From contig DLCK01000079.1 of assembly GCA_002480565.1 (NCBI GenBank), positions 34,222 to 98,221 of the forward strand: 64,000 nt of DNA. Direction: 5' to 3'. This DNA comes from Phycisphaerales bacterium UBA7800 (GTDB taxonomy: Bacteria; Planctomycetota; Phycisphaerae; Phycisphaerales; Phycisphaeraceae). Shown here one piece after another: positions 55,082 to 63,911 of this stretch. Under the pieces are notes generated by a model that had not been told where the DNA came from, did no database searches, and was given only the letters and a program-made list of their open reading frames with translations. The position numbers and the translations under genes are program-made. Position 1 is the stretch's first letter. The number at the start of each line of letters is the position of its first letter.

Positions 55082-55184
55082 GTGTCTGACAAACTTTCTC
55101 AAGGAGCAATGAGCCTGCTGGCGGGTGGGCTTAGTGCCTCTTGTTAACAAAACAGGTTTCCTGACAACAAACAACTCTATGATC

Positions 55185-57842
55185 CTAATGTGATAGCCTC
55201 GCTTCTGCCAGTGGTGTAATGGCTTGAAGGTGGGTAATCATGCCTTGAAGTTGTGATTCGGTGGCCCATGGATGCTCATTAGCGTCTAAATCGGCTTGAG
55301 CTCGATCGATCCAGTTCTGCCAACCGGTGGTTTGTTCGAGTTGGGATTGCCACATGGGAGTCCATAAATCAAATGAATGATTGTTGAAAATCACGACTTG
55401 CGCAACCGCCGACGTCCGGTTGGTGGGTTTGGTTCGGTCGAATCTGCTTGGCCAGAATGCAGCTCGATTCTGACGGCTGGCAAAGGCCATAAACGTGAGT
55501 TTGTCATCCTGATAATCACGCACCGCAGCCCGGGCAGCATCGCATTCGGCATAATCATCCGTCCGGTTAAGCGTCCGGGTATCCATGATGACAGGTCCAG
55601 GCATTTCATCGTGATCCAGTCCTTCATAAGGATTGGGGATGATCTCGACAAAATTCTCATTGCGCATCGCATTGGGATACGCCAAAGCCAATTGACTGTC
55701 AGCTGCGAAGGTGTTGTCATTCTCACGATGGAGCCTTCTGCGTTCTGAATCGGTCAGATCACGATTTTCGTGGGGATTCGGTTGATGATTATCCAGGCCG
55801 ATATACAGGGGGTTTTCGTTGATCCCCAGATACACCAAGACCTGATAGATGTAGACCACATGGTTGTTGATATGGTCGTTGGGGTCTTCTTCATCGAAGG
55901 GTTCGACGCCCACATCCCGATCACCATTGGGGACGGGGCGTACGAGTGTATGATCCAGATACAACCAGACACGGTTGTTGGAACTAATGGGGATCACCTC
56001 AGCAAAGGGTTGGATCGTGAACTGGGTGTTGTCTGGTTCTTCTTGGTCATCTGCTGGCGGGTTGGGATCTTCTTCGGGTTCTTCAGGTTCAAGATGTAAA
56101 GCCATTGGGTCGAGAACATCACCGAGCCACCATCCACGTGACATGATCATGTACAGACTGCCTGACAGTCGTGAATCGCGCATTTCCACTTGATTCGAAG
56201 CATTCTGGCCAAAGTTGGTTTGCACGCGATAGCTTGGCGATGTGGAGCCATCCGACGGTGCTTCCATAAATCCATCACCCCAGCGATAACGACTTTTGAT
56301 CTGCATCCGCAGGTATGCCGTCCGCGCGATCACCTGATCGTCGGGATCAAGTGTCGCGGGATATCGCTCTGTCCATACCGGCCGGGCGAAGCGGTCGTGT
56401 TGTTTGAAATTCGGGTCCGGCCACAGATAGTTCAGTTCATTTCGCGTTACATACTTGGACCACTGGGCATAGTTTTGACGGAACAGATTAATATGCCTGT
56501 TAAACGGCATGGCTCGGTGATTGGGGTTTGAATGCAGGCCATTAAGAATGCGCCCGATGATGCCATGCGTACGATAACCCGTCGGGATGCTTGCCGACGG
56601 ACTTCGCCCCGCTCGGGGCGTATGCGTGGTATCCGATGGTGGGCCTTGGTATCCCCCGCCAAATGGCGAGGTCGCAATGGATGATGTGACTGATTCAGCC
56701 ACACGGCCGGTCAGTGTCAATGAAGCATTGGTTACATCGGATTGCTTAGATGGATTGTCTGAAGTTGTCTGCGAAACTGCGACCGAAGTCTCTGCTTTAG
56801 GAACGATCATTTCGCTGAAATTGTGTGACGTATCACCATGCGTGTCATGCAACGCAAACAACGAATCGGGCATCGCAGTGTCAAACTTCATCCCCGCAAG
56901 CATGGCTAAAACCGGTGATGGCTTCGTCATCCCCGGCAGTAAGTTGTTTTGATTTTCAAGACTTTCAGCAGGAGGGGTGAACAGGGAATAAGTCAATGAA
57001 CGTTGGCCAAAGATAGTGTCGAACGGCCCACGATTGATGATCCGATGATTCATATAGTCAGGCAGATTCCCGTCCATCACCGGATTACGGAAGTCATCAA
57101 AATGCGTTCGCATACTGGTGTCATTACTTCGTGAATGACGGTAAGCAATATTGACCATCGAGGGGATGGTGGTGACGAAGATGTTCGGACTGTTGTCCGC
57201 TTCCATGTTCACTTGCCCGACATTCTCAGCATGGAGCCCTGCCATTTCGGGCAGCGAATCCATACAGGCAATGCTGATTTCATTGAGGTTGCTAATGGCG
57301 TCCCAGATGTTGCCCGGATAGCGCGTGTCCTGTGTGACGTCATACCCCAGGAAGGTGTTGTACACATCGTAGAGCTGCTGCTGTTCGCCGATCATTTCCG
57401 TGTGTAAACGTGACAGTTCCGCGGAGATGGTGCTGTCGAGCAGGGCATTGTTGCTGGCAATGCTGTTTCGTCCCGTGGTGGGGTCGTAGGTTTCCTGAAG
57501 TCCGTTAAGCAGGTCGCGGTACTCTTCGTACTGTGCATGGGCGATCATGGGTTGGCAATCCATCACAGGAATCGAAGCGAGGTATCGCGTGATGGTGATG
57601 TTGTTCATTGCTACCGTGTTGAACTGTCGAGCGATCCACGTGCCTTGGGCATTGGCGGCGGCATCGGCAGAGTGCTGAGCGACAATGCGATTGTTCACGT
57701 GTTTGCCAAGGTTCAGTACGTAGTAAAGCAATGACGCAATGAGCACGATGGCTAGAAGCATGATGACCAATACGACACCACGATGTCGTTGATCGTGTGG
57801 GCTAAATGCTGAGGATATATTTTTTGCATTGGAGGCATTCAT
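55185..57842 (-). CDS. TadG-like giant pseudopilin/adhesin (paralogue 1)
   Basis: An 885-residue protein. The N-terminus has HRGVVLVIMLLAIVLIASLL (a TadG-type helix around residues 19-45), then AAANAQGTWIARQFNTVAMNN, which is very similar to the next gene's protein. The exported body is rich in Asn, Pro and acidic residues, with a PEEPEEDPNPPADDQEEPD-like acidic linker near residue 600. It is about twice the length of known TadG. It starts three bases after the kinase gene. Role inferred: surface or tip component of the Tad pilus. Confidence 0.72.
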   Translation of the reverse strand: MNASNAKNISSAFSPHDQRHRGVVLVIMLLAIVLIASLLYYVLNLGKHVNNRIVAQHSADAAANAQGTWIARQFNTVAMNNITITRYLASIPVMDCQPMIAHAQYEEYRDLLNGLQETYDPTTGRNSIASNNALLDSTISAELSRLHTEMIGEQQQLYDVYNTFLGYDVTQDTRYPGNIWDAISNLNEISIACMDSLPEMAGLHAENVGQVNMEADNSPNIFVTTIPSMVNIAYRHSRSNDTSMRTHFDDFRNPVMDGNLPDYMNHRIINRGPFDTIFGQRSLTYSLFTPPAESLENQNNLLPGMTKPSPVLAMLAGMKFDTAMPDSLFALHDTHGDTSHNFSEMIVPKAETSVAVSQTTSDNPSKQSDVTNASLTLTGRVAESVTSSIATSPFGGGYQGPPSDTTHTPRAGRSPSASIPTGYRTHGIIGRILNGLHSNPNHRAMPFNRHINLFRQNYAQWSKYVTRNELNYLWPDPNFKQHDRFARPVWTERYPATLDPDDQVIARTAYLRMQIKSRYRWGDGFMEAPSDGSTSPSYRVQTNFGQNASNQVEMRDSRLSGSLYMIMSRGWWLGDVLDPMALHLEPEEPEEDPNPPADDQEEPDNTQFTIQPFAEVIPISSNNRVWLYLDHTLVRPVPNGDRDVGVEPFDEEDPNDHINNHVVYIYQVLVYLGINENPLYIGLDNHQPNPHENRDLTDSERRRLHRENDNTFAADSQLALAYPNAMRNENFVEIIPNPYEGLDHDEMPGPVIMDTRTLNRTDDYAECDAARAAVRDYQDDKLTFMAFASRQNRAAFWPSRFDRTKPTNRTSAVAQVVIFNNHSFDLWTPMWQSQLEQTTGWQNWIDRAQADLDANEHPWATESQLQGMITHLQAITPLAEARLSH

Positions 57843-57845
57843 GAA

Positions 57846-60410
57846 TCATTCCTCCTTGCCAACCTGCTCAAGCAGTTGACGGACTTCCGGGGTGGTTTTG
57901 ATCTTTGCAGCTTGATTGAGATTGATACGAGCCTGGTCAAACTGACGGACACTGATCTGATGCTTGGCGCGGGCGACGAGATGATCGAATTCCGTGTCGT
58001 CGTATCGCTGACGAATTTCGTCGTTGTCGATGATTTTCTTGGCTCGGTAGTATGCGAGTTTGGCTGCGCCATAGTCACCTTGCTTACGCGCCTTGTCACC
58101 TGCATCACGCTCATCGGTGTAGGCAGAAAGAGTTTCGAGCTGTTGCATACTCTGAGTCACACGTGCATCATTGCTGTCGAGATTTCGTGCCGCGGTCAAC
58201 TCACGACGTGCTACGTCAAGATTGGCTTGACTTAAGGCGCGACGGCCGGCATCAAAATGATTCTCAAATTCTGCCTTGGCAAGCTTCTGCCGCAAACTGG
58301 TGTCGGAGCCCATTTTTAGGGCGTTTTTGTATTGGTCGATTGCCGCAGAATAGTTGCGTCCTGCCATGGCATCATCACCAGCGGAAATCAACGTCGCACG
58401 GGCGTTGGCGGAATTGATCCTTTGAATCGCACGACGGGCCTGTTGCATATCCGCAAAACTCAATGCACGGGTGTACTGCGTTGTCGCACCTGCCAGGTCG
58501 CCTGCACGTTCTCGTTCCTGACCTGCCTGATAAGCCATCTGGGCACGCAACTGGTTGATCTGCTGAGCAATTGCAGGCTCTTCCTTGATCTGCTGAGCGC
58601 GGGCGTATAGATCAATCGCCTGCGAGAGTTGGTTGTTACGTTGAGCGGTACGAGCATCAAGCAATGCCTGTTCGTAGGTTCGGGTTTGCTTGAGTTCGTT
58701 GATTTTCTGACTGATCATGTGATTGGACAGGTGCAGCTGCTTTTCTTCAAGCAGTGCAATTGCTTCATCAGGACGACCGGTGTCCACTAATTGCTGGGCG
58801 TCGTTGAGTACACCGAGAATGGTGCTTTGCCCAACCATGGCATTGAGTTGTGTTCCCAGGATGTCGAGGGTTTCCTGTTCCTCTTTGGTGGGAGAGTAAG
58901 TGTTTTGATCGATGAGTTGCTGTCGAGCCAAGTCGTATTTCTGTTCAGCCATGAGCTGTTTGATTTTGCTGATCTGGTTGGCAAAGGCGGCTTGGCGTTT
59001 TGTTTCACGAATTTGGACTTTGAGATGTTCACGCTGTTTGGCCGCAAATGCGCCCGTGTCATCTGCAGCCATCAAAGATTGCACTGCAGCTTCATAGGCC
59101 TTGTTGTTCAAATTGATATTGGCTTCGGAGAGTAATTGGTAGCCCTTACTCTTGAGCCCAAGATTTGTGGATGCTGGCCACTCTTGAATCAACTCGGAAA
59201 AGAGATTCGACGCCTGCTCGTATTCCTTGTCCTTGAATTTCTCCAAGGCTGCTTTGTAGACCGCATGAGCATTGGCGACACGTTGTTTGGCAGCTTCTTC
59301 TTTTTGGTTGGTCTGTTGGAACATCAAAGTCGCCAACACGCCACAGAGCACGACAATGACCGCAGCAAGATAGTAGGGAAGCTTACTTTTCTTGGGCAGC
59401 ATCGCTGTGGGTTGATCAGGAGCGATTTGAGGTGAAGCATTGGATTTGGAAGTTGCATGGTGATGTTTGCCGTGATGCGAACCATGCCCCATTTTGCCAG
59501 CGTCAGGTTTATCTGATCCACCTGCAAAGTGCATTTTGATTGCCTGCATCAACTCATTGCCTGAAGCGATGCGTTGTGCCGGGTCTTTTGCCATGAGGCG
59601 TTCGATGAGTTCGCTGAGCGTCGGTTCGATACCTGGGACCAATTCCTTAAGTGGTGTGGCTTTGGCGCGTTGATTGGCGTGCCACTTCATCCATCGCAGT
59701 GCCTGGTTGCGTTGATCCTTGAGTACAAACCGAAAAGCCTGTTCAAAGTTTTCGCGACCCGCGATCATTTCGTAACCGATCATGCCCAGGGAATACAGGT
59801 CCGCACGTCCGTCGACATGATCGCCGCTGGTCAGTTCAGGCGCCATGTATCGGACACTGCCTGCAGCCATGGTGTCCATGTCGCCGATGAGTGATGCGAG
59901 TCCAAAGTCACAGATTTTCAGGCCGCCCGTATTGGGCATGAGGATGTTGGCGGGTTTGAGATCACGATGGACTACGCCGTTGTCGTGTAGGTGTTGAAGT
60001 CCCATTGCCGTGGCTGCCATGATACCCAAAGCCTGTTTGGGGGGCATGGGAGCGGCGAGTTTGCGGAGGATGGTTTCAAGTGACGAGCCGTTGACGAATT
60101 CCATCACGATGAACAGTCCGCGTTGTTCAGCGATGTACTCAAGAACCTGTACAAGGTGGCGGGGGTCTTTGTCGGAAAGTTCACGCCCGATTCGTGCTTC
60201 GTTTTCAAAGTGTTGTCTGGCTACATGTGAATCCATATCCAGTGTTGAGGGAGCCAGTTGTTTGATAGCAACGACTTTATTGAGCAGGGGGTCAATACCC
60301 CGCCAGACAATTGCACCGCCACCGGAGCCGATTTGAAGTTCAATGCGATACTTGCCCACCTGATCACCAGGTGCGATGGGCGCTGCGGAATGGTCTGCGT
60401 TGTGGTTCAT
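57846..60410 (-). CDS. Membrane Ser/Thr protein kinase with TPR-like extension
   Basis: An 854-residue Hanks-type kinase. The kinase domain covers about residues 20-295: glycine loop IGSGGGAIVW, Lys50 in VVAIKQL, catalytic loop VVHRDLKPANIL, DFGLASL, and APEL. All essential residues are present, so it should be active. A His/Lys-rich linker leads to one transmembrane helix (about 345-365, YYLAAVIVVLCGVLATLMF). The remaining ~480 residues are helical repeats rich in Ala/Gln, TPR-like and outside the membrane. Its start shares one base with the TadE-like gene and its stop is three bases from the TadG-like gene, so it is part of the pilus operon. Confidence 0.92.
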   Translation of the reverse strand: MNHNADHSAAPIAPGDQVGKYRIELQIGSGGGAIVWRGIDPLLNKVVAIKQLAPSTLDMDSHVARQHFENEARIGRELSDKDPRHLVQVLEYIAEQRGLFIVMEFVNGSSLETILRKLAAPMPPKQALGIMAATAMGLQHLHDNGVVHRDLKPANILMPNTGGLKICDFGLASLIGDMDTMAAGSVRYMAPELTSGDHVDGRADLYSLGMIGYEMIAGRENFEQAFRFVLKDQRNQALRWMKWHANQRAKATPLKELVPGIEPTLSELIERLMAKDPAQRIASGNELMQAIKMHFAGGSDKPDAGKMGHGSHHGKHHHATSKSNASPQIAPDQPTAMLPKKSKLPYYLAAVIVVLCGVLATLMFQQTNQKEEAAKQRVANAHAVYKAALEKFKDKEYEQASNLFSELIQEWPASTNLGLKSKGYQLLSEANINLNNKAYEAAVQSLMAADDTGAFAAKQREHLKVQIRETKRQAAFANQISKIKQLMAEQKYDLARQQLIDQNTYSPTKEEQETLDILGTQLNAMVGQSTILGVLNDAQQLVDTGRPDEAIALLEEKQLHLSNHMISQKINELKQTRTYEQALLDARTAQRNNQLSQAIDLYARAQQIKEEPAIAQQINQLRAQMAYQAGQERERAGDLAGATTQYTRALSFADMQQARRAIQRINSANARATLISAGDDAMAGRNYSAAIDQYKNALKMGSDTSLRQKLAKAEFENHFDAGRRALSQANLDVARRELTAARNLDSNDARVTQSMQQLETLSAYTDERDAGDKARKQGDYGAAKLAYYRAKKIIDNDEIRQRYDDTEFDHLVARAKHQISVRQFDQARINLNQAAKIKTTPEVRQLLEQVGKEE

Positions 60411-61276
60411 CAGTTACTCCGAAGCATGGGTTGCGAAAAATCAAGCGGCTGGCGCGGGGAAGGTGGAAGCTCGGTATCAACACCTTCATTGTTGAGCGTG
60501 TAAAACGCTTTGACGAGTGTGTGTTTTGCAGCAGTGCTGTCAGCAAACAACGGCCAGACATAGGGGACTGCCAGATTCAGTTGATGTTCCACCTGTACGG
60601 TGACCGGTTCGCGTGGGCCGAATTGATGGATACCTGCTTCCATGGGGAGCCACAGCAGGTCGTCTTCACTTTCGGTGACGACGCGTGAAAAAATGATGTC
60701 CGTATAGGTGTTGGCGTAGGCGAGTCTTTGAGCAAGGAAGTTGTCGATCCAGATGGGGGGTTCCTGATCCAGTTCGCGGTAATAGGATTTAAAACCCTCA
60801 ACAAGCAAAGTGGAGTCCGAGGTGGTGGAGTCTAAGATTTTACCAGCTACAGGAAGCAGGGCGAAAACTGCTGCTTGGCGGACACGTTCTTTTTTTTGCC
60901 CATCGGGTAAGAGCAGGTAATTACGCGGTTCGCCTGTTTGAGTATAGTCCATCGGCAGCGTGGTGATCGCACTGCGTGTTGCGGCAAAGGCAGCGTAATG
61001 CACAAACACATTGCCGCCCATCACCAACGTGGTCTGAGCCAGTGTGAGTGTGCAGAAAAGCAGCATGGGGATGATCAGCACGAATTCAAGCGTGGCAGAT
61101 CCTTGCTCAGATTCGAGTTCAATGGGTTTGGTCGCGTTGGCAAAACGGTAAAGCAGCCAGAAGCACAACCCCACACCAAGCAGACAGACAGCAAAGATCC
61201 AAACCAGTGGCCCGGAAATAAGATGCTCAATTGCATTCTGGAGCCAGGATTCCACGTGTTGTATCGACGGGTCCAT
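60410..61276 (-). CDS. TadE-like minor pilin
   Basis: A 288-residue protein. It has an N-terminal hydrophobic segment (about residues 18-44), then the TadE signature ATLEFVLIIPMLLFCTLTLA (about 61-80) with its conserved Glu, and a ~200-residue exported domain. Two hydrophobic segments before the exported part are unusual for TadE and may reflect a fused leader. The ATG at 61276 has GGAG six bases upstream; a TTG four codons earlier is rejected. Stop and kinase start overlap (TGATG). Confidence 0.78.
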   Translation of the reverse strand: MDPSIQHVESWLQNAIEHLISGPLVWIFAVCLLGVGLCFWLLYRFANATKPIELESEQGSATLEFVLIIPMLLFCTLTLAQTTLVMGGNVFVHYAAFAATRSAITTLPMDYTQTGEPRNYLLLPDGQKKERVRQAAVFALLPVAGKILDSTTSDSTLLVEGFKSYYRELDQEPPIWIDNFLAQRLAYANTYTDIIFSRVVTESEDDLLWLPMEAGIHQFGPREPVTVQVEHQLNLAVPYVWPLFADSTAAKHTLVKAFYTLNNEGVDTELPPSPRQPLDFSQPMLRSN

Positions 61277-61296
61277 GTGTGTCTCCAATTGATTCA

Positions 61297-61425
61297 GGGA
61301 CCAGGGATTAGGGAGCAGTGATTAGGGAAAAGACAGTCAAATAAATGTAACAAGTGGCATTTTCGGGTGGTCAATGCCTTTCTTATCTTTTTCCTAATCC
61401 CTATTCCCTAATCACGACTCCCTCC
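61297..61425. repeat. Intergenic inverted repeat, B-type (GATTAGGGA units)
   Basis: The left arm (61297-61335) contains GGGATTAGGGAGCAGTGATTAGGGA-type units, shown here in pieces: GGGATTAGGGAGC then AGTGATTAGGGA. The right arm (61381-61425) carries CCTAATCCCTATTCCCTAATCAC. The arms pair imperfectly over about 30 bases. It splits the Tad locus between the cpaA-type gene and the first TadE-like gene. Confidence 0.75.
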
Positions 61426-61428
61426 CAC

Positions 61429-62001
61429 TTAACTCCACGGCATTTTGACATGCAGCAGAAACTCTACACCAGCTATCAGTCCACCACCGCAAACCGCGAC
61501 ACCAAACGGCACGCGTGGGCTGTCGGTAGGCATGTCGGGTTTGACCTTGGCAGAAAGGGTCATCATGGTTGAGAGGATTCGCATCAGTGTTCGACCGATG
61601 ATCTTGTGCCGACACATGATGATCACACCCATCAAGGCTGCAATGACAAAGCTGTAAACCAGGCATCCCAATGTGCATTCCCAACTGGCACATAACGCGC
61701 CATAGGCTGCGCAGAGTTTCACGTCTCCGCCACCCATACCGCCTGAGAAAAACACAATGGCCATCGGTAAAAAACCGGCGAGCATGCCAATCGCGCTGGC
61801 GCTTAAACCACCACCTGTTGATTCAAATCCAAAACCTGCCATCCCGGCAATACCGGCCCAGACAAAACCCAATGCAGCCGACCAAAGTGTGAGCCAATTG
61901 GGAATTTTATCCGTGCGGTAATCCCACACACCGGCCGTGGCAAGGACCACGATCAGAATTCCAAAACTGACAATCTCATGCACGTTGGCATTCACAGGCA
62001 A
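61429..62001 (-). CDS. cpaA: CpaA/TadV-type prepilin peptidase
   Basis: A 190-residue polytopic aspartic peptidase of family A24. The catalytic Asp residues lie in VWDYRTDKIPNWLT (about residues 25-38) and GGGDVKLCAAYG. It lacks the Cys-rich methyltransferase part seen in the 28.8 kb prepilin peptidase, as is usual for Tad systems. It should process the Flp pilin and TadE/G-type pseudopilins of this locus. A 236-base gap with a hairpin separates it from the flp gene upstream. Confidence 0.9.
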   Translation of the reverse strand: MPVNANVHEIVSFGILIVVLATAGVWDYRTDKIPNWLTLWSAALGFVWAGIAGMAGFGFESTGGGLSASAIGMLAGFLPMAIVFFSGGMGGGDVKLCAAYGALCASWECTLGCLVYSFVIAALMGVIIMCRHKIIGRTLMRILSTMMTLSAKVKPDMPTDSPRVPFGVAVCGGGLIAGVEFLLHVKMPWS

Positions 62002-62237
62002 GCTTCCATGTGGGTTCGTTTAAGTCATGTTCGATACGGCAATGCTCAGTGGGTATTGTCACATTTTTTGCTGTTCACTGCATCATTGCAATGCAATATT
62101 ACTACAGGTGACAAAAGCAAATTCAGGCACCGGGATGGTGTTCGCATCCCGGTGCCCATTGTTTTGCATTGCTCTGTTTGGGGTCATATCAGACAGCTTG
62201 TGTCTGTGGCTACCCCAGGCAAGGCCGCTAGCAGAAT
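62002..62237. other. Gap between flp and cpaA-type gene
   Basis: A 236-base stretch without genes. It contains the hairpin at 62126-62156 described separately. Nothing else is recognisable; a promoter for the downstream genes could lie here. Confidence 0.5.
62126..62156 (-). terminator. Strong hairpin downstream of the flp pilin gene
   Basis: Perfect 12-base arms GGCACCGGGATG and CATCCCGGTGCC with a seven-base loop, about 80 bases after the flp stop. There is no clear U-run on the transcribed (minus) strand. It could be a partial terminator or an mRNA-stabilising 3' end that allows more pilin than downstream products. Confidence 0.65.
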
Positions 62238-62483
62238 TTAGCCCGCGGAGTCGAAGGTGCCGTCGTCGCTGGGCAGGTCGCCGGTGTCAGATTCGACATC
62301 GTTCCAGTTGCCCTTGACCATGTCGGTGATTTCACGACGGTAGAAGAATAAAGCTGCCAACAACGGCAGCACGATCGCGCCGATGATCAGAAGCTTTTCG
62401 AGGCCTTCAGCACCTTGTTCATCACGGTACAGACGCACGGCCTGCTGACGAATGCTATGAGCGAGTTCTTTTGCACGTTCCAT
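62238..62483 (-). CDS. flp: Flp-type major pilin
   Basis: An 81-residue pilin. A positively charged leader (about residues 1-24) is followed by the Flp processing site: QGAEGLEKLL, with cleavage after Gly and Glu at mature position 5. The usual Tyr6 is Lys. One hydrophobic helix follows (LLIIGAIVLPLLAALFFY), and the tail is acidic (about 25 residues). AAAGGA precedes the ATG. It lies downstream of the second ATPase and a small pilin-like gene, and it is the probable structural subunit. Confidence 0.85.
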   Translation of the reverse strand: MERAKELAHSIRQQAVRLYRDEQGAEGLEKLLIIGAIVLPLLAALFFYRREITDMVKGNWNDVESDTGDLPSDDGTFDSAG

Positions 62484-62554
62484 TGGGGATTCCTTTCTCG
62501 AGGCATGATATTGGTCTGGTAAACCATCAGTTGTGTTGTGTCAGCCTGAACATT

Positions 62555-62770
62555 TCAGGGCAATGGCATCGCGTTGATCGTGGTCATCAGCCCGTAATAG
62601 GCTGTGAGAGTGGCAAGGAGTGTTTGAATGATCCAATACGCAGGAAGAGCCATGAAACCCAGCAGCAACGTCCACTCCATCGTCGGCCCACCTGTGGTGT
62701 CAGCCAGCAACGGAATCACTTCATCCTGCTTGATTCGAGTTTCATCTTCAGTAGAGGATTGATTCATCAT
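62555..62770 (-). CDS. Small Flp-like pilin or pseudopilin
   Basis: A 71-residue protein. Its leader is about 27 residues, acidic rather than basic. A possible Flp-type site is TGGPTMEWTLLLG, with Glu at position 5 after cleavage between the two Gly residues and Trp in place of Tyr. A hydrophobic helix (WTLLLGFMALPAYWIIQTLL) runs almost to the end. The start overlaps the stop of the TadA gene by four bases. It may be a minor pilin; the acidic leader makes this less sure. Confidence 0.7.
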   Translation of the reverse strand: MMNQSSTEDETRIKQDEVIPLLADTTGGPTMEWTLLLGFMALPAYWIIQTLLATLTAYYGLMTTINAMPLP

Positions 62771-63900
62771 GCACCCTCAGTGGGGGTCTCTTGGGCGGGG
62801 GTAAACATTTCTTTGGTCAATTCTGTAACCACGCGTGCAGCACTACCTCGCAGCAGTCCTGCCATAGCAGAACGCACACCTGTGTGTCTTAATTGCATGC
62901 CTTTTCGACCTTTTTTATCAACAACCGGTCGCATGGCAAAAATATCCCGTAATTGATATCGGCCATCGGCTCCAATCGGGTCGATTTCACTGATCTGACT
63001 GACCAATCGCTGACCACCAATGTGTCGACTGGTCTGGACTACAACATCAATGGCAGACGACACTTGTGCGCGAAGAGCGTGCAGTGGCAATTCCACTTTG
63101 CTCATCAATGCCATCGTCTCAAGGCGGTTTAAGGCATCCGCAGGGTTGTTAGCATGTAGTGTACCCATTGAACCGCCATGACCGGAAGTCATTGCCTGAA
63201 TCATGTCCAACGCTTCGCCGCCACGTACTTCGCCGATGATGATTCGGTCAGGTCGCAGTCGCAATGAGGATCGGAATAACTCGCGAATGCTGACTTCACC
63301 TCTGCCATAGCGGTCAGCACGTCGGGCTTCGAGCGAGATGACATGATCCTGCTGCAATTGCAGTTCCGCTGAGTCTTCGATGACGACAATACGAGCCCCT
63401 GGTGGGATATCAGCCGATAGGGCGTTGAGCAGTGAGGTTTTACCACTGCTGGTACCACCTGCGACGAGGATATTGCGTTCAGCTTTGATCGCGACATTCA
63501 AATACTCACGGGATTGGCGACTGATCGACCCCAGTTCCATGAGCTTCTTGATATCCAACGTGTCTTTGTTGAATTTACGAATGGTCACCGCAGTCCCAAA
63601 CCGGGCACACGGTGCCATCGCCACATGCACACGCGAGCCGTCCGGCAGGCGGGTGTCGATCAGAGGCTGGTTGGAATTGATGCTTTTTCCCGTAAATTGC
63701 AGAATATTGTTCACTGCTGCCTGATAGGCATCTTCGTCTTTAAACTGTGCTGGTGCACGTTTGAGTTGCCCGTTGGACTCAATGAAAATTTCATCGAATC
63801 GGTTAATCATCACTTCGGTGATCGACGCATCCTCAAGGTAATTGCGGATAGGTGCCAGGTAATGGGCAACCGTTGCGGAGAATATTTCGTGATTGTTCAT
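62767..63900 (-). CDS. TadA/CpaF secretion ATPase (second copy, no FHA domain)
   Basis: A 377-residue ATPase of the CpaF family. VHVAMAPCARFGTAVTIRKF opens the core. Walker A is GGTSSGKTSLLNAL, the Asp box is VIEDSAELQL, Walker B is GEVRGGEALDMI and the His box is GTLHANNPADAL. The C-terminus is longer than in the FHA-linked copy. It lacks the helical N-terminal extension of the FHA copy. Two such ATPases in one Tad locus suggest divided roles or two linked systems. It lies downstream of a gene whose end is at 63912. Confidence 0.93.
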   Translation of the reverse strand: MNNHEIFSATVAHYLAPIRNYLEDASITEVMINRFDEIFIESNGQLKRAPAQFKDEDAYQAAVNNILQFTGKSINSNQPLIDTRLPDGSRVHVAMAPCARFGTAVTIRKFNKDTLDIKKLMELGSISRQSREYLNVAIKAERNILVAGGTSSGKTSLLNALSADIPPGARIVVIEDSAELQLQQDHVISLEARRADRYGRGEVSIRELFRSSLRLRPDRIIIGEVRGGEALDMIQAMTSGHGGSMGTLHANNPADALNRLETMALMSKVELPLHALRAQVSSAIDVVVQTSRHIGGQRLVSQISEIDPIGADGRYQLRDIFAMRPVVDKKGRKGMQLRHTGVRSAMAGLLRGSAARVVTELTKEMFTPAQETPTEGA

Positions 63901-63911
63901 AAGCCCTCTGA

